A DNA stretch of 7,192 nucleotides from an uncultured Desulfovibrio sp. (GCA_947177085.1 CAMWTD010000114.1:1-7192), one strand, 5' to 3'; shown: positions 1-5,068, counted from the stretch's first letter. Numbers and translations: made by a program. The notes: generated from the letters alone by a model not told the origin.

Positions 1-295
1 AGAGCGGAAGGAGGAGAGACATAAAAATTCCTGCCATTCTCACAGGTAAAAACCCGACAGGCGGCATGAAAAAACATGCCGCAGCTTCCCACGCCCATGC
101 CGAAGCCGGGACCAGACCCGGAACGGCTTCTGGGGGGAAACTGCCAAAACCAGTCGAGCTCCCAATTGGCAGGAACTCTTCAGAAGTTGAGCTTCAGATG
201 GCCCAAAAATAGCCGGTTCGCAAGATTTGTCAAGTGCGGCGACGCCCCCGCGCGAACTTCAGGACGCCCCTTGTGCGATCCCTTGCGCATTTTCG
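1..295. other. Non-coding region downstream of the transporter gene
   Basis: No gene with convincing coding character fills this stretch. It holds a perfect 8-bp stem-loop at 61-82 (separate entry) and a 7-bp inverted repeat, CTGCCAA at 141-147 against TTGGCAG at 166-172. At the left edge a minus-strand ATG (20-22) is preceded by GCAGGA six bases upstream and reads M-S-L-L-L-P-L into the edge. This could be the first codons of a further minus-strand gene, but seven codons cannot establish it. Confidence 0.5.
48..82 (-). terminator. Stem-loop, possible terminator after the EamA gene
   Basis: GCGGCATG (61-68) and CATGCCGC (75-82) form a perfect 8-bp stem around a six-base A (plus) or T (minus) loop. 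Read on the minus strand, a run of five T (48-52) follows after an 8-nt gap. The stem is strong, but the gap makes this a non-canonical intrinsic terminator. It lies about 214 nt beyond the stop of the minus-strand transporter gene, so it could end that transcript. It could equally be a simple structured repeat. Confidence 0.35.
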
Positions 296-1255
296 CTAGG
301 CCGGCTTCCGCTTATTCGCGCCCGGCTTCGCGGAGCCCTTCCCCGATGCGCCGCTGTCGGCGATCTCCACCAGGTAGACCGAAAGCACGATGAGCGCCAC
401 GGCCACGGCCTGTTCCCAACTGAACCGGTCCTGCCCCAGGGCGTAGCTTGCGGCCATGGAAACGATGAGGATGACATAGCCATAAATGGCGACCACTGTG
501 GAAGGCAGGTCCCGGATGCCCACGGCCACCAGCAGGTAACTCACGGTGGACGGGAACACCAGCACAAACAGCAGCGCAAGCATGGGCCCGGAAAAAAGCC
601 CCTGCCCGAGGACAGGCGCATACAGGCCGTGGATCGCCACGCCCGCCGTGGCCGCTATGGCCCCGCCCGTAAACAGCCATTTGTTGAAGGTGATGTTGTC
701 CATTTTCCTGAGCAGCCCCTTGGACGCAACCAGATAGATGGAGTAGAAAATCGCGCCGCCAAGGCCGCAGAGATTGCCCAGCAGCGGATTGGTGGCGATG
801 TCGTCGCTTTTCTGGGTGAGGATGCAGACAAGGCAGCCCGCCATGCCAAGCGCGATGCCCAGGACCTTGCCCCGGGTGATGGGCCGGTGAAAGAACCAGG
901 CCGCCATGAGCAGCACCCACACGGGCTCGGTGCAGATGATGAGCGACGAGGACACGGGCGTGCTGTAGGTGAGCGCCAGAAGCAGGCCGAGCATGTAGCC
1001 ATAGACGAGAAACATGCCCATGCACAGCAGTGCCAGCCTGTCCTTCCAGGTGATCTTGGGCCAACTGCCGTGGGCGGTCTTCTTGGTGAACAGGCCGATG
1101 AGCCAGAAGGAGGCCCCGGCGAAGACGAGGCGCAGGAAGACGCCGCTCACGGCGTCCATCCAGGTGGGCTGCAGATAGCGCAGGGCGTTCTGATTGAGGC
1201 CGGAGCAGACCTTGGAAAAGCTCATGGCCAGGTTGCCCGTGACCTTGGTGTTCAT
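296..1255 (-). CDS. EamA/DMT-superfamily transporter
   Basis: A 319-residue inner-membrane protein of the drug/metabolite transporter superfamily (EamA type, ten helices from two five-helix repeats). Hydrophobic segments fall near residues 4-23 (weak), 33-55, 72-95, 100-121, 129-147, 157-177, 192-211, 223-244, 252-273 and 280-299. The fourth helix has the family-typical TPVSSSLIICTEPVW pattern (about 99-113), and the second half contains a similar P-S-T-V element near 251. The C-terminal tail after residue 300 is basic and probably cytoplasmic. The start at 1255 is supported by GGGAGG six bases upstream. Family members export amino acids, metabolites or drugs; the substrate cannot be read from sequence. 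The gene stands alone on the minus strand. A Fur-like palindrome about 50 bp upstream of the ATG suggests iron-responsive control. The family call is secure, the substrate unknown. Confidence 0.93.
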   Translation of the reverse strand: MNTKVTGNLAMSFSKVCSGLNQNALRYLQPTWMDAVSGVFLRLVFAGASFWLIGLFTKKTAHGSWPKITWKDRLALLCMGMFLVYGYMLGLLLALTYSTPVSSSLIICTEPVWVLLMAAWFFHRPITRGKVLGIALGMAGCLVCILTQKSDDIATNPLLGNLCGLGGAIFYSIYLVASKGLLRKMDNITFNKWLFTGGAIAATAGVAIHGLYAPVLGQGLFSGPMLALLFVLVFPSTVSYLLVAVGIRDLPSTVVAIYGYVILIVSMAASYALGQDRFSWEQAVAVALIVLSVYLVEIADSGASGKGSAKPGANKRKPA

Positions 1256-1305
1256 GCCGCGCCTCCCGGTGCTCTGTGGTTCTGGAGAGCTCAGGCTACG
1301 CTAAA

Positions 1306-1322
1306 TTGAAAATCATTTCCAA
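1306..1322 (-). promoter_or_regulatory. Fur-box-like operator upstream of the EamA transporter
   Basis: The 17-bp site TTGAAAATCATTTCCAA is a near-palindrome with 7 of 8 arm positions pairing around a central C. From memory, the Fur motif described for Desulfovibrio is WTGAAAATNATTTTCAW, and this site matches it at all but one position (C at 1319 where T is expected). It lies 50-66 bp upstream of the transporter ATG at 1255, where a promoter would be expected. The nearest gene on the other side is the tRNA, which is transcribed away and ends before it. I infer iron-dependent repression of the transporter gene; a chance AT-rich palindrome in a GC-rich region is the alternative. Confidence 0.55.
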
Positions 1323-1336
1323 GGGCGCGGAGTGGA

Positions 1337-1352
1337 TTTTTTTGGGGGGGGG
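1337..1352. repeat. T7G9 homopolymer tract
   Basis: Seven T (1337-1343) are followed directly by nine G (1344-1352), 82-97 bp upstream of the transporter start and 15 bp beyond the Fur-like site. Such G tracts can change length by slipped-strand mispairing and are also common sequencing-error sites. Nothing here shows that length varies. Confidence 0.85.
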
Positions 1353-1382
1353 CCGGGTGATGCGGGGCTCGAGCTGCGGGGG

Positions 1383-1406
1383 AGCGGCGAACTTCACGGC
1401 AAGGAG
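1383..1406. repeat. Degenerate direct repeat, copy 1 (downstream of tRNA-Lys)
   Basis: This copy shares an exact 13-mer, TCACGGCAAGGAG (1394-1406), with 1854-1866. In both copies the 13-mer is preceded by GAGCGG and AC, with 3-4 bases inserted here. The two copies flank the tRNA-Lys unit about 460 bp apart. It may be a decayed repeat or chance similarity. Confidence 0.35.
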
Positions 1407-1647
1407 AGGCCGTCCCTCGCAGGCAGCTCCGTTTTTGCCGTGGGCGTGCGGACGAAAATTTTTCTCACGTCACGAGCGGGGCGGCCCCGTACCCCCACAC
1501 CGCTCATTTTAAGCGGCCTTTCTTTCGCTGTCCGCGCGCGGCATGTTCCCGTTTCCGCCAATGGAGATGGCTGATGGAAGCATCCGCCAACACGACGGCG
1601 AATATGTCCCCGGATTTTGGAGGACAGTCCGGTCACTCTTCCTGCGG

Positions 1648-1690
1648 AAAATCAAAGCCCCGCGCGGCTTTTTGGGCTTTGCGGGGCTTT
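1648..1690 (-). terminator. Intrinsic terminator of tRNA-Lys
   Basis: AAAGCCCCGC (1654-1663) and GCGGGGCTTT (1681-1690) form a perfect 10-bp inverted repeat with a 17-nt loop. A second, shorter pairing is possible with GGGCTTT at 1674-1680. On the minus strand the stem is followed by TTT-GA-TTTT (down to 1648), giving the U-rich tail of a rho-independent terminator. It begins 14 nt after the tRNA CCA end, the usual place for a single-tRNA terminator. Confidence 0.8.
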
Positions 1691-1704
1691 GTCGGAGTAT
1701 AGCT

Positions 1705-1780
1705 TGGTGGGTCGTGCGGGGATCGAACCTGCGACTCTCTGCTTAAAAGGCAGATACTCTACCTACTGAGTTAACGACCC
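1705..1780 (-). tRNA. tRNA-Lys, anticodon TTT (UUU)
   Basis: On the minus strand a full 76-nt cloverleaf can be drawn. It has acceptor stem GGGTCGT/ACGACCC, D stem ACTC/GAGT, anticodon stem TCTGC/GCAGA with loop CTTTTAA, a five-base variable loop, T loop TTCGATC, discriminator A and a genome-encoded CCA. Anticodon TTT reads AAA and AAG lysine codons, and the acceptor and D-arm sequences closely resemble bacterial tRNA-Lys. One oddity is that the T stem pairs GCAGG with CCCGC, leaving an A-C mismatch at its middle pair (51-63). The gene has its own promoter and terminator and is not part of a tRNA cluster in this window. Confidence 0.97.
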
Positions 1781-1788
1781 ATTTCTTC

Positions 1789-1817
1789 AGGATAAAATGC
1801 TTCGTTTGCCCTGTCAA
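1789..1817 (-). promoter_or_regulatory. Sigma-70-type promoter of tRNA-Lys
   Basis: On the minus strand a consensus -35 hexamer TTGACA (complement of 1812-1817) is separated by exactly 17 nt from a -10 hexamer TATCCT (complement of 1789-1794, four of six matches to TATAAT). The -10 ends 8 nt before the first base of the mature tRNA, so transcription would start at or just before the tRNA 5' end. Confidence 0.88.
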
Positions 1818-1844
1818 GCGAAGGCACGTTCGGAGGCCGGTTCC

Positions 1845-1866
1845 CGAGCGGACTCACGGCAAGGAG
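1845..1866. repeat. Degenerate direct repeat, copy 2 (upstream of tRNA-Lys)
   Basis: The second copy of the repeat described at 1383-1406, with the exact 13-mer at 1854-1866 preceded by GAGCGG and AC. It lies between the tRNA promoter and the 3' end of phnX. Confidence 0.35.
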
Positions 1867-1970
1867 GACGCTCCGCGGGAAAGGCGTCCATGCCGCCGGC
1901 GCACACACGCGGGCACAGCCCCGCGCGTTCCGGCATCAGGCCCGGACCTCGCCCGCGCCGCCGCTCCTGC

Positions 1971-2819
1971 TTACTGCCAGGGCCGTTCACCCTGGCGCAG
2001 GCGCTCGGCGACCTTTTCCACCAGTTCCGGCAAATCGGCCACGGAGGAGATCACGAAATGCGCCCCAGCCTCGCGGAAGCTGCGGGCGAGCTCGGCCTCG
2101 CGCCGGGCGAGCTCCTCAGGCGGAAGCGCAGCCGCTTCTTCAGCCGTGAGCCCGAGGGCATTGCTCGTGCGCGTGACCGCCGCCACCCAGTGGCCGGCGT
2201 TGAGCCCCTCCTCAATGTCGGCCACGGTGTCGCCCGCCTTGATGACCGCCTCGGGCGGAAAAACGCCCATTTCCCGGCAATTCTGCTGGCACATCCAGGG
2301 CCAGGGGCGTCCGGCGGGCACTTCGTCCGCCGCCACAACGCAGTCGGGCACATAGCCCGCCGCGGCCGCGCGCGGCAAAAGGTTCTCCATCATGGCGCGG
2401 CTGTACCCCGTGCAGGAGCCCACCTTCACGCCCATTTCCCTCAGGCGCGCCATGGCCTCCACGCAGCCGGGCACGGGCTCGGCATAGTCGGCGAGCGTTG
2501 CGGGCATGAGCTCGCTCACCGCGCCGAACACGGCGCTCACGTCGGCATCGTCGGGGGCGTGGCCGTTCTTCTCCTTCCACAGGGCGGCGAGCCGGGGCAT
2601 GGCAAGCATGGCGGCCACGTGCTCCCGCTTTTCGCGGCCCATGGGGGCGCGCACTTCCTCAGTGGTGGGCGCAAGCCCGAAGCGCTCGAAGGCGCGGGTG
2701 AACACGGCCACGGGCCCCCGGCAGCCGTGGTCCACGGCCGTGCCCGCCCAGTCAAGGATGACGGCCTGCACCGGCCCGGTATAGGGGCGGCCGCGCCGCA
2801 CAAAGGGTTTTGCCTCCAT
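1971..2819 (-). CDS. phnX: Phosphonoacetaldehyde hydrolase (phosphonatase)
   Basis: A 282-residue haloacid-dehalogenase-superfamily enzyme that hydrolyses the C-P bond of phosphonoacetaldehyde to acetaldehyde and phosphate (EC 3.11.1.1), the second step of 2-aminoethylphosphonate breakdown. The HAD motif DWAGTAVD places the nucleophile at Asp23. PMGREKREHV supplies the Schiff-base lysine that defines this family, Lys64. Compared from memory with the Bacillus cereus enzyme, every key residue is present with a constant offset of 11: Cys33, Met60, Lys64, His67, Thr137, Arg171 (in DEVPAGRPWPW) and the Mg-binding Asp197 (in KAGDTVAD). The start is supported by AAGGAG eight bases upstream. The N-terminus is about 11 residues longer than in B. 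cereus, without a signal peptide. The gene follows xsc on the same strand after 125 nt, probably partly co-transcribed. The usual partner aminotransferase PhnW is not in the window. The assignment is strong; which substrate dominates in vivo is not shown. Confidence 0.94.
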   Translation of the reverse strand: MEAKPFVRRGRPYTGPVQAVILDWAGTAVDHGCRGPVAVFTRAFERFGLAPTTEEVRAPMGREKREHVAAMLAMPRLAALWKEKNGHAPDDADVSAVFGAVSELMPATLADYAEPVPGCVEAMARLREMGVKVGSCTGYSRAMMENLLPRAAAAGYVPDCVVAADEVPAGRPWPWMCQQNCREMGVFPPEAVIKAGDTVADIEEGLNAGHWVAAVTRTSNALGLTAEEAAALPPEELARREAELARSFREAGAHFVISSVADLPELVEKVAERLRQGERPWQ

Positions 2820-2845
2820 TTCGCCGTCTCCTTGTCAGTATCACG

Positions 2846-2883
2846 AAAAAACAGGGGCGACACAGCCAACGGCCGCGCGCCCC
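2846..2883 (-). terminator. Possible intrinsic terminator between xsc and phnX
   Basis: On the minus strand GGGGCG (complement of 2878-2883) can pair with CGCCCC (complement of 2854-2859). The loop may contain a small inner GGCC/GGCT hairpin. The structure is followed by TG and then six T (complement of 2846-2851). This looks like a weak or conditional intrinsic terminator 61 nt after the xsc stop. If it works, phnX would be expressed at a lower level than xsc or need its own promoter. The short outer stem keeps this uncertain. Confidence 0.4.
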
Positions 2884-2890
2884 CCGTGGA

Positions 2891-2916
2891 CGGGCCGCCG
2901 CCGAAGCAGCGGCCCG
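2891..2916 (-). other. UUCG-capped stem-loop just downstream of xsc
   Basis: On the minus strand an 11-bp stem closes a TTCG tetraloop with a C-G closing pair, the exceptionally stable cUUCGg form. Ten pairs are Watson-Crick. The remaining one is U-G in the minus-strand RNA but A-C if the plus strand were transcribed, so the structure favours transcription from the xsc side. It starts 28 nt after the xsc stop and has no U tract directly after it. It may protect the xsc mRNA 3' end or slow polymerase before the putative terminator. Confidence 0.7.
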
Positions 2917-2944
2917 CATGGTCAATACTCTCTGGACTGGCTCC

Positions 2945-4696
2945 CTACTTGGGGAAGTACTTCTTGTCCAGCTTTTCGTACTTGGGCAGGTAGCGGGTGG
3001 GCAGCGCCAGGGCGTCGCGGCGGAAGGGCGGCGCGAGGCGCGTGCCGTCGGTCATGACCTCGATGACGGCCGGGCGGCGGTTCTTCTTGGCCGTGGCGAG
3101 GGCGTCGGCGAGATCGGCCTGGGTGTTGACGGTGTAGCCGTCGGCACCCATGGCGCGAGCGATGTCCGCATAGGACTTGGACCAGATGTCCGCGCCCACG
3201 AAGCGGTTGTTGTAGAAGTCCACCTGGTTCTTCTTCTCGGCGCACCAGGCCCCGTTGTTGTACACGGTGGCGATGACCGGCAGGTCGAACTGGCAGGCGG
3301 TGGGCACTTCAAAGAGGCTCATGCCCCACGCGCCGTCGCCGGCGATGGAAACCACGGGGTTGTCCATCTTGGCTTCCTTGCAGTAGAGCTGCGCGCCCAG
3401 GGCGGCCTGGTAGGCGAAGCCCGTGTTGCCGAAGGTCAGCGTGGCGATGTCGCGCTTGGCATGGCGGAAGCGCAGGTAGCTGTTGGCCGTGGAGGAGGTG
3501 TTGCCGATGTCGGTGGTGGCGATGGCGTCGTTGTCATAGATGAACTTGGCCACCACTTCCAACGCCTTGCGGGGATGCATGCGGCCCGCCTGCGTGGGCT
3601 CGTTGGCGATGGCGTCGATCTCCTTCTGCCAGGCGTCCAGCTCGGCCTTGACCTTGGCGATGACCGGGGCGTTGTCGCGCTCGGGCATGGCCGCGCGGAG
3701 CTGCTTGAGCAGTTCCACGGAGGCGTCCTTGGCATCGGCGCAAAGGCCCACGGTGATGGGGTGGGTCTTGGCGATGTTCATGGGATTGATGTCGATCTGG
3801 ACGATCTTGGCCGTCTTGGGGAAGTAGTTGATGCCGTCCTGCGGCAGCGTGCCGAAGTAGGAGAGGCGGCTGCCGATGGCGAGGATGACGTCGGCCTTCT
3901 CCATGAGATGCATGGCGGCGTGGGAGCCCATGTAGCCGATGGGGCCGCACCACAGCGGGTTGTCGGCCGGGAAGGCGTCATTGTGCAGGTAGCTGCAGGC
4001 CACGGGCGCGGCGAGGTGCTTGGCGAGCTGGGCCACCACGTCCACGCAGTCGGCGTCCACGACGCCGCGGCCGGAGACGATGACCGGGTTCTTGGCGTCC
4101 TTCAGCACCTTGACGGCCTCCTCGAAGTTGGCCGGGTTGCCGATGCCGCCGGGGGCCACGCGGTACTGCGAGGGCTTGAGGATCTCCTCGTTGACTTCGC
4201 CGTAGAAGTAGTCACGCGGGATGTCCACGAGCACCGGGCCGCGCATGGCGTAGGCGGCGCGGAAGGCGGTGCGCAGCACGTCGGCCGCGCGGCTCGGATG
4301 GGGCACGCGCAGGGAGAGCTTGGTGATGGGCTTGAAGATGTCCCAGGTGTCGCATTCCTGGAAGCCGTCCCAGCCCACGGAGGCGGAACCCGCGCTCGGG
4401 GAGATGACGATCATGGGGGTGTGGGCCATGTTGGCGGTGGCCACGGCGGTCACATAGTTGGTGATGCCGGGGCCGTTCTGGCCGATGACGACGCCGGCCT
4501 TGCCCTTCATGCGGGCATAGGCGTCTTCCATGTGGCCGGCGGTCTGCTCGTGGCGCACGGAGATGAAGTCAATCCCGGCAGCCGGGAAGAGGTCGAGCAG
4601 GTCCATGTAGGCGGAACCAAGAATGCCGCTCACATGGGTGACGCCTTCCTCCACAAGGACTTCGGCCATGGCCTCACTGGGAGTCATTTTGGGCAT
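2945..4696 (-). CDS. xsc: Sulfoacetaldehyde acetyltransferase (ThDP-dependent)
   Basis: A 583-residue cytoplasmic thiamine-diphosphate enzyme, the usual length for Xsc (EC 2.3.3.15). It converts sulfoacetaldehyde plus phosphate to acetyl phosphate and sulfite, the desulfonation step for taurine and other C2 sulfonates. The N-terminal ThDP domain carries the ThDP-activating glutamate in RHEQTAGHMEDAYAR (Glu50) and GQNGPGITN (72-80). The middle domain covers roughly 190-340. The C-terminal domain has the ThDP/Mg motif GDGAWG (453-458) ending at Asn480-Asn481. The Xsc-typical blocks EKKNQVDFYNNRF (487-499) and PPFRRDAL (556-563) separate it from acetolactate synthase and sulfopyruvate decarboxylase. 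The start at 4696 gives the family N-terminus (MPKMTPSEA) and has GAGGAG five bases upstream. The frame stays open to 5527, but that extension covers the sigma-54 promoter and the opposite nitroreductase gene and is not part of the protein. In a sulfite reducer the sulfite would feed dissimilatory respiration and acetyl phosphate would give ATP. Confidence 0.96.
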   Translation of the reverse strand: MPKMTPSEAMAEVLVEEGVTHVSGILGSAYMDLLDLFPAAGIDFISVRHEQTAGHMEDAYARMKGKAGVVIGQNGPGITNYVTAVATANMAHTPMIVISPSAGSASVGWDGFQECDTWDIFKPITKLSLRVPHPSRAADVLRTAFRAAYAMRGPVLVDIPRDYFYGEVNEEILKPSQYRVAPGGIGNPANFEEAVKVLKDAKNPVIVSGRGVVDADCVDVVAQLAKHLAAPVACSYLHNDAFPADNPLWCGPIGYMGSHAAMHLMEKADVILAIGSRLSYFGTLPQDGINYFPKTAKIVQIDINPMNIAKTHPITVGLCADAKDASVELLKQLRAAMPERDNAPVIAKVKAELDAWQKEIDAIANEPTQAGRMHPRKALEVVAKFIYDNDAIATTDIGNTSSTANSYLRFRHAKRDIATLTFGNTGFAYQAALGAQLYCKEAKMDNPVVSIAGDGAWGMSLFEVPTACQFDLPVIATVYNNGAWCAEKKNQVDFYNNRFVGADIWSKSYADIARAMGADGYTVNTQADLADALATAKKNRRPAVIEVMTDGTRLAPPFRRDALALPTRYLPKYEKLDKKYFPK

Positions 4697-4782
4697 GATC
4701 GCTCCTCGCTTTCGCGTTTGGCTAAATGTGACTGAACGCCCCGGGTCGGTGAGGTCGGCGGCGCGCCGCGCGGCCGCAATGC

Positions 4783-4810
4783 GCCGGAGCTCCTGAAGCA
4801 TTTCTCCGGC
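4783..4810 (-). other. Hairpin at the 5' end of the xsc leader
   Basis: GCCGGAG (4783-4789) and CTCCGGC (4804-4810) form a perfect 7-bp inverted repeat with a 14-nt loop. The inferred sigma-54 start lies near 4804-4806, inside the upstream arm. An RNA starting there would keep only part of the stem. The pairing may instead act at the DNA level or be incidental. The remaining leader down to the ATG is about 108 nt and GC-rich (4757-4778 is almost pure G and C). Confidence 0.35.
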
Positions 4811-4815
4811 CTTGA

Positions 4816-4830
4816 GCAAAGAGCGTGCCG
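4816..4830 (-). promoter_or_regulatory. Sigma-54 (RpoN) promoter of xsc
   Basis: The minus strand reads CGGCACGCTCTTTGC, followed by T. The sigma-54 consensus is TGGCACG-N4-TTGCW. Every consensus position matches except the first T, and the invariant GG (4829-4828) and GC (4817-4816) are separated by exactly 10 nt. Transcription would start about 11-12 nt further on, near 4804-4806, leaving a leader of roughly 108 nt before the xsc ATG. Sigma-54 promoters need an ATP-dependent enhancer-binding protein, and candidate sites for one lie upstream at 4926-4974. Confidence 0.85.
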
Positions 4831-4925
4831 AAGTGAAAATGGACGCAAGCGCACCCCAGGGTCGCGATTTCAGGAGTTTTACGGGCGCGGGTCGGCCCTG
4901 CTGCATGTGTGGGCCATGACACAAC

Positions 4926-4943
4926 TGTCTTGATAATTGGACA
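4926..4943. promoter_or_regulatory. Upstream activator-type site A, TGTC-N10-GACA
   Basis: An 18-bp palindromic frame TGTC-TTGATAATTG-GACA, which extends to CTGTC...GACAG over 4925-4944. Its centre lies about 130 bp upstream of the inferred sigma-54 start of xsc. The layout matches enhancer-binding-protein sites (NifA sites, for example, are TGT-N10-ACA). Its identity with site B in half-site sequence and spacing is the main evidence. The cognate regulator is not encoded in this window. Confidence 0.65.
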
Positions 4944-4952
4944 GCTTTGTCA

Positions 4953-4990
4953 GCACTGTCCAGAATATAAGACATTATGCCGGACAGTGC
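4953..4990. repeat. 9-bp inverted repeat overlapping activator site B
   Basis: GCACTGTCC (4953-4961) and GGACAGTGC (4982-4990) are exact reverse complements separated by a 20-nt AT-rich spacer. The left arm overlaps site B. A further GGACAG lies at 4939-4944, so the half-site CTGTCC/GGACAG occurs three times exactly, and once with a mismatch (CTGTCT, 4925-4930), within 63 bp. This may be an additional regulator half-site or a DNA-looping arrangement serving the nitroreductase side. Confidence 0.6.
4957..4974. promoter_or_regulatory. Upstream activator-type site B, TGTC-N10-GACA
   Basis: A second frame, TGTC-CAGAATATAA-GACA, lies 31 bp centre to centre from site A. That is close to three helical turns, so both sites would face the same side of the DNA. 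Its centre is about 161 bp upstream of the inferred xsc start. Paired, phased sites are typical for cooperative binding by sigma-54 activators. The same site lies about 95 bp upstream of the nitroreductase ATG, so it could also affect that gene. Confidence 0.6.
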
Positions 4991-5008
4991 CGGGCCCGGA
5001 TGCTTGCC

Positions 5009-5050
5009 CCGGGGCGAGCCCCGGAGTAAGCTTGCGGCGCTGCCGCTTTT
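5009..5050 (+). promoter_or_regulatory. Two hairpins in the nitroreductase leader, possible attenuator
   Basis: CCGGGG (5009-5014) pairs with CCCCGG (5019-5024) around a CGAG loop. Next, GCGGC (5034-5038) pairs with GCCGC (5042-5046) around GCT and is followed directly by four T (5047-5050). Seven A and the GGAG ribosome-binding sequence come next. The second hairpin is terminator-like but short (5 bp). Whether it lowers read-through into the nitroreductase gene is unknown. I found no convincing promoter for that gene. Confidence 0.35.
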
Positions 5051-5068
5051 AAAAAAAGGAGTGCCGCC

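Larger units (their letters stand above)
1256..1647. other. Non-coding region between the transporter gene and the tRNA terminator
   Basis: No credible gene is seen in these 390 bases. It contains the transporter's ribosome-binding site (complement of 1262-1267), the Fur-like site (1306-1322), a T7G9 tract (1337-1352), one copy of a degenerate direct repeat (1383-1406), and a small 5-bp hairpin CCGCT/AGCGG near 1500-1516. I could not place a good -35/-10 pair for the transporter gene. Confidence 0.6.

Noticed and set aside
227..1309. 360-codon plus-strand open frame opposite the EamA gene
   Set aside because: Low-complexity His/Gly/Gln-rich antisense shadow of a clear membrane transporter gene.
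1500..1516. Small hairpin CCGCT/AGCGG followed by T-rich sequence as a plus-strand terminator
   Set aside because: Only 5 bp of stem, and there is no plus-strand gene upstream for it to terminate.
1543..1746. 67-codon plus-strand frame ending in WWVVRGSNLRLSA
   Set aside because: Its end is the antisense of tRNA-Lys, a well-known source of false small proteins, and it also spans the terminator.
1797..2993. 398-codon plus-strand open frame opposite phnX
   Set aside because: Antisense to a gene with all its catalytic residues intact; the composition is typical of an antisense frame in GC-rich DNA.
2810..4735. 641-codon plus-strand open frame opposite xsc
   Set aside because: It is antisense to xsc, rich in Gly, His, Val and Asp from GC-biased codons read on the wrong strand, with no recognisable domain or ribosome-binding site.
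4801..4803. Alternative xsc start at an upstream ATG
   Set aside because: It would lie almost at the inferred transcript start with too little room for a ribosome-binding site, and would add 35 residues not typical of the family.
4992..5007. Possible sigma-54 promoter for the nitroreductase (GG...TTGC)
   Set aside because: The spacing between GG and GC is 11 rather than 10, and the intervening bases do not match GGCACG. A second candidate at 5023-5035 has spacing 9.
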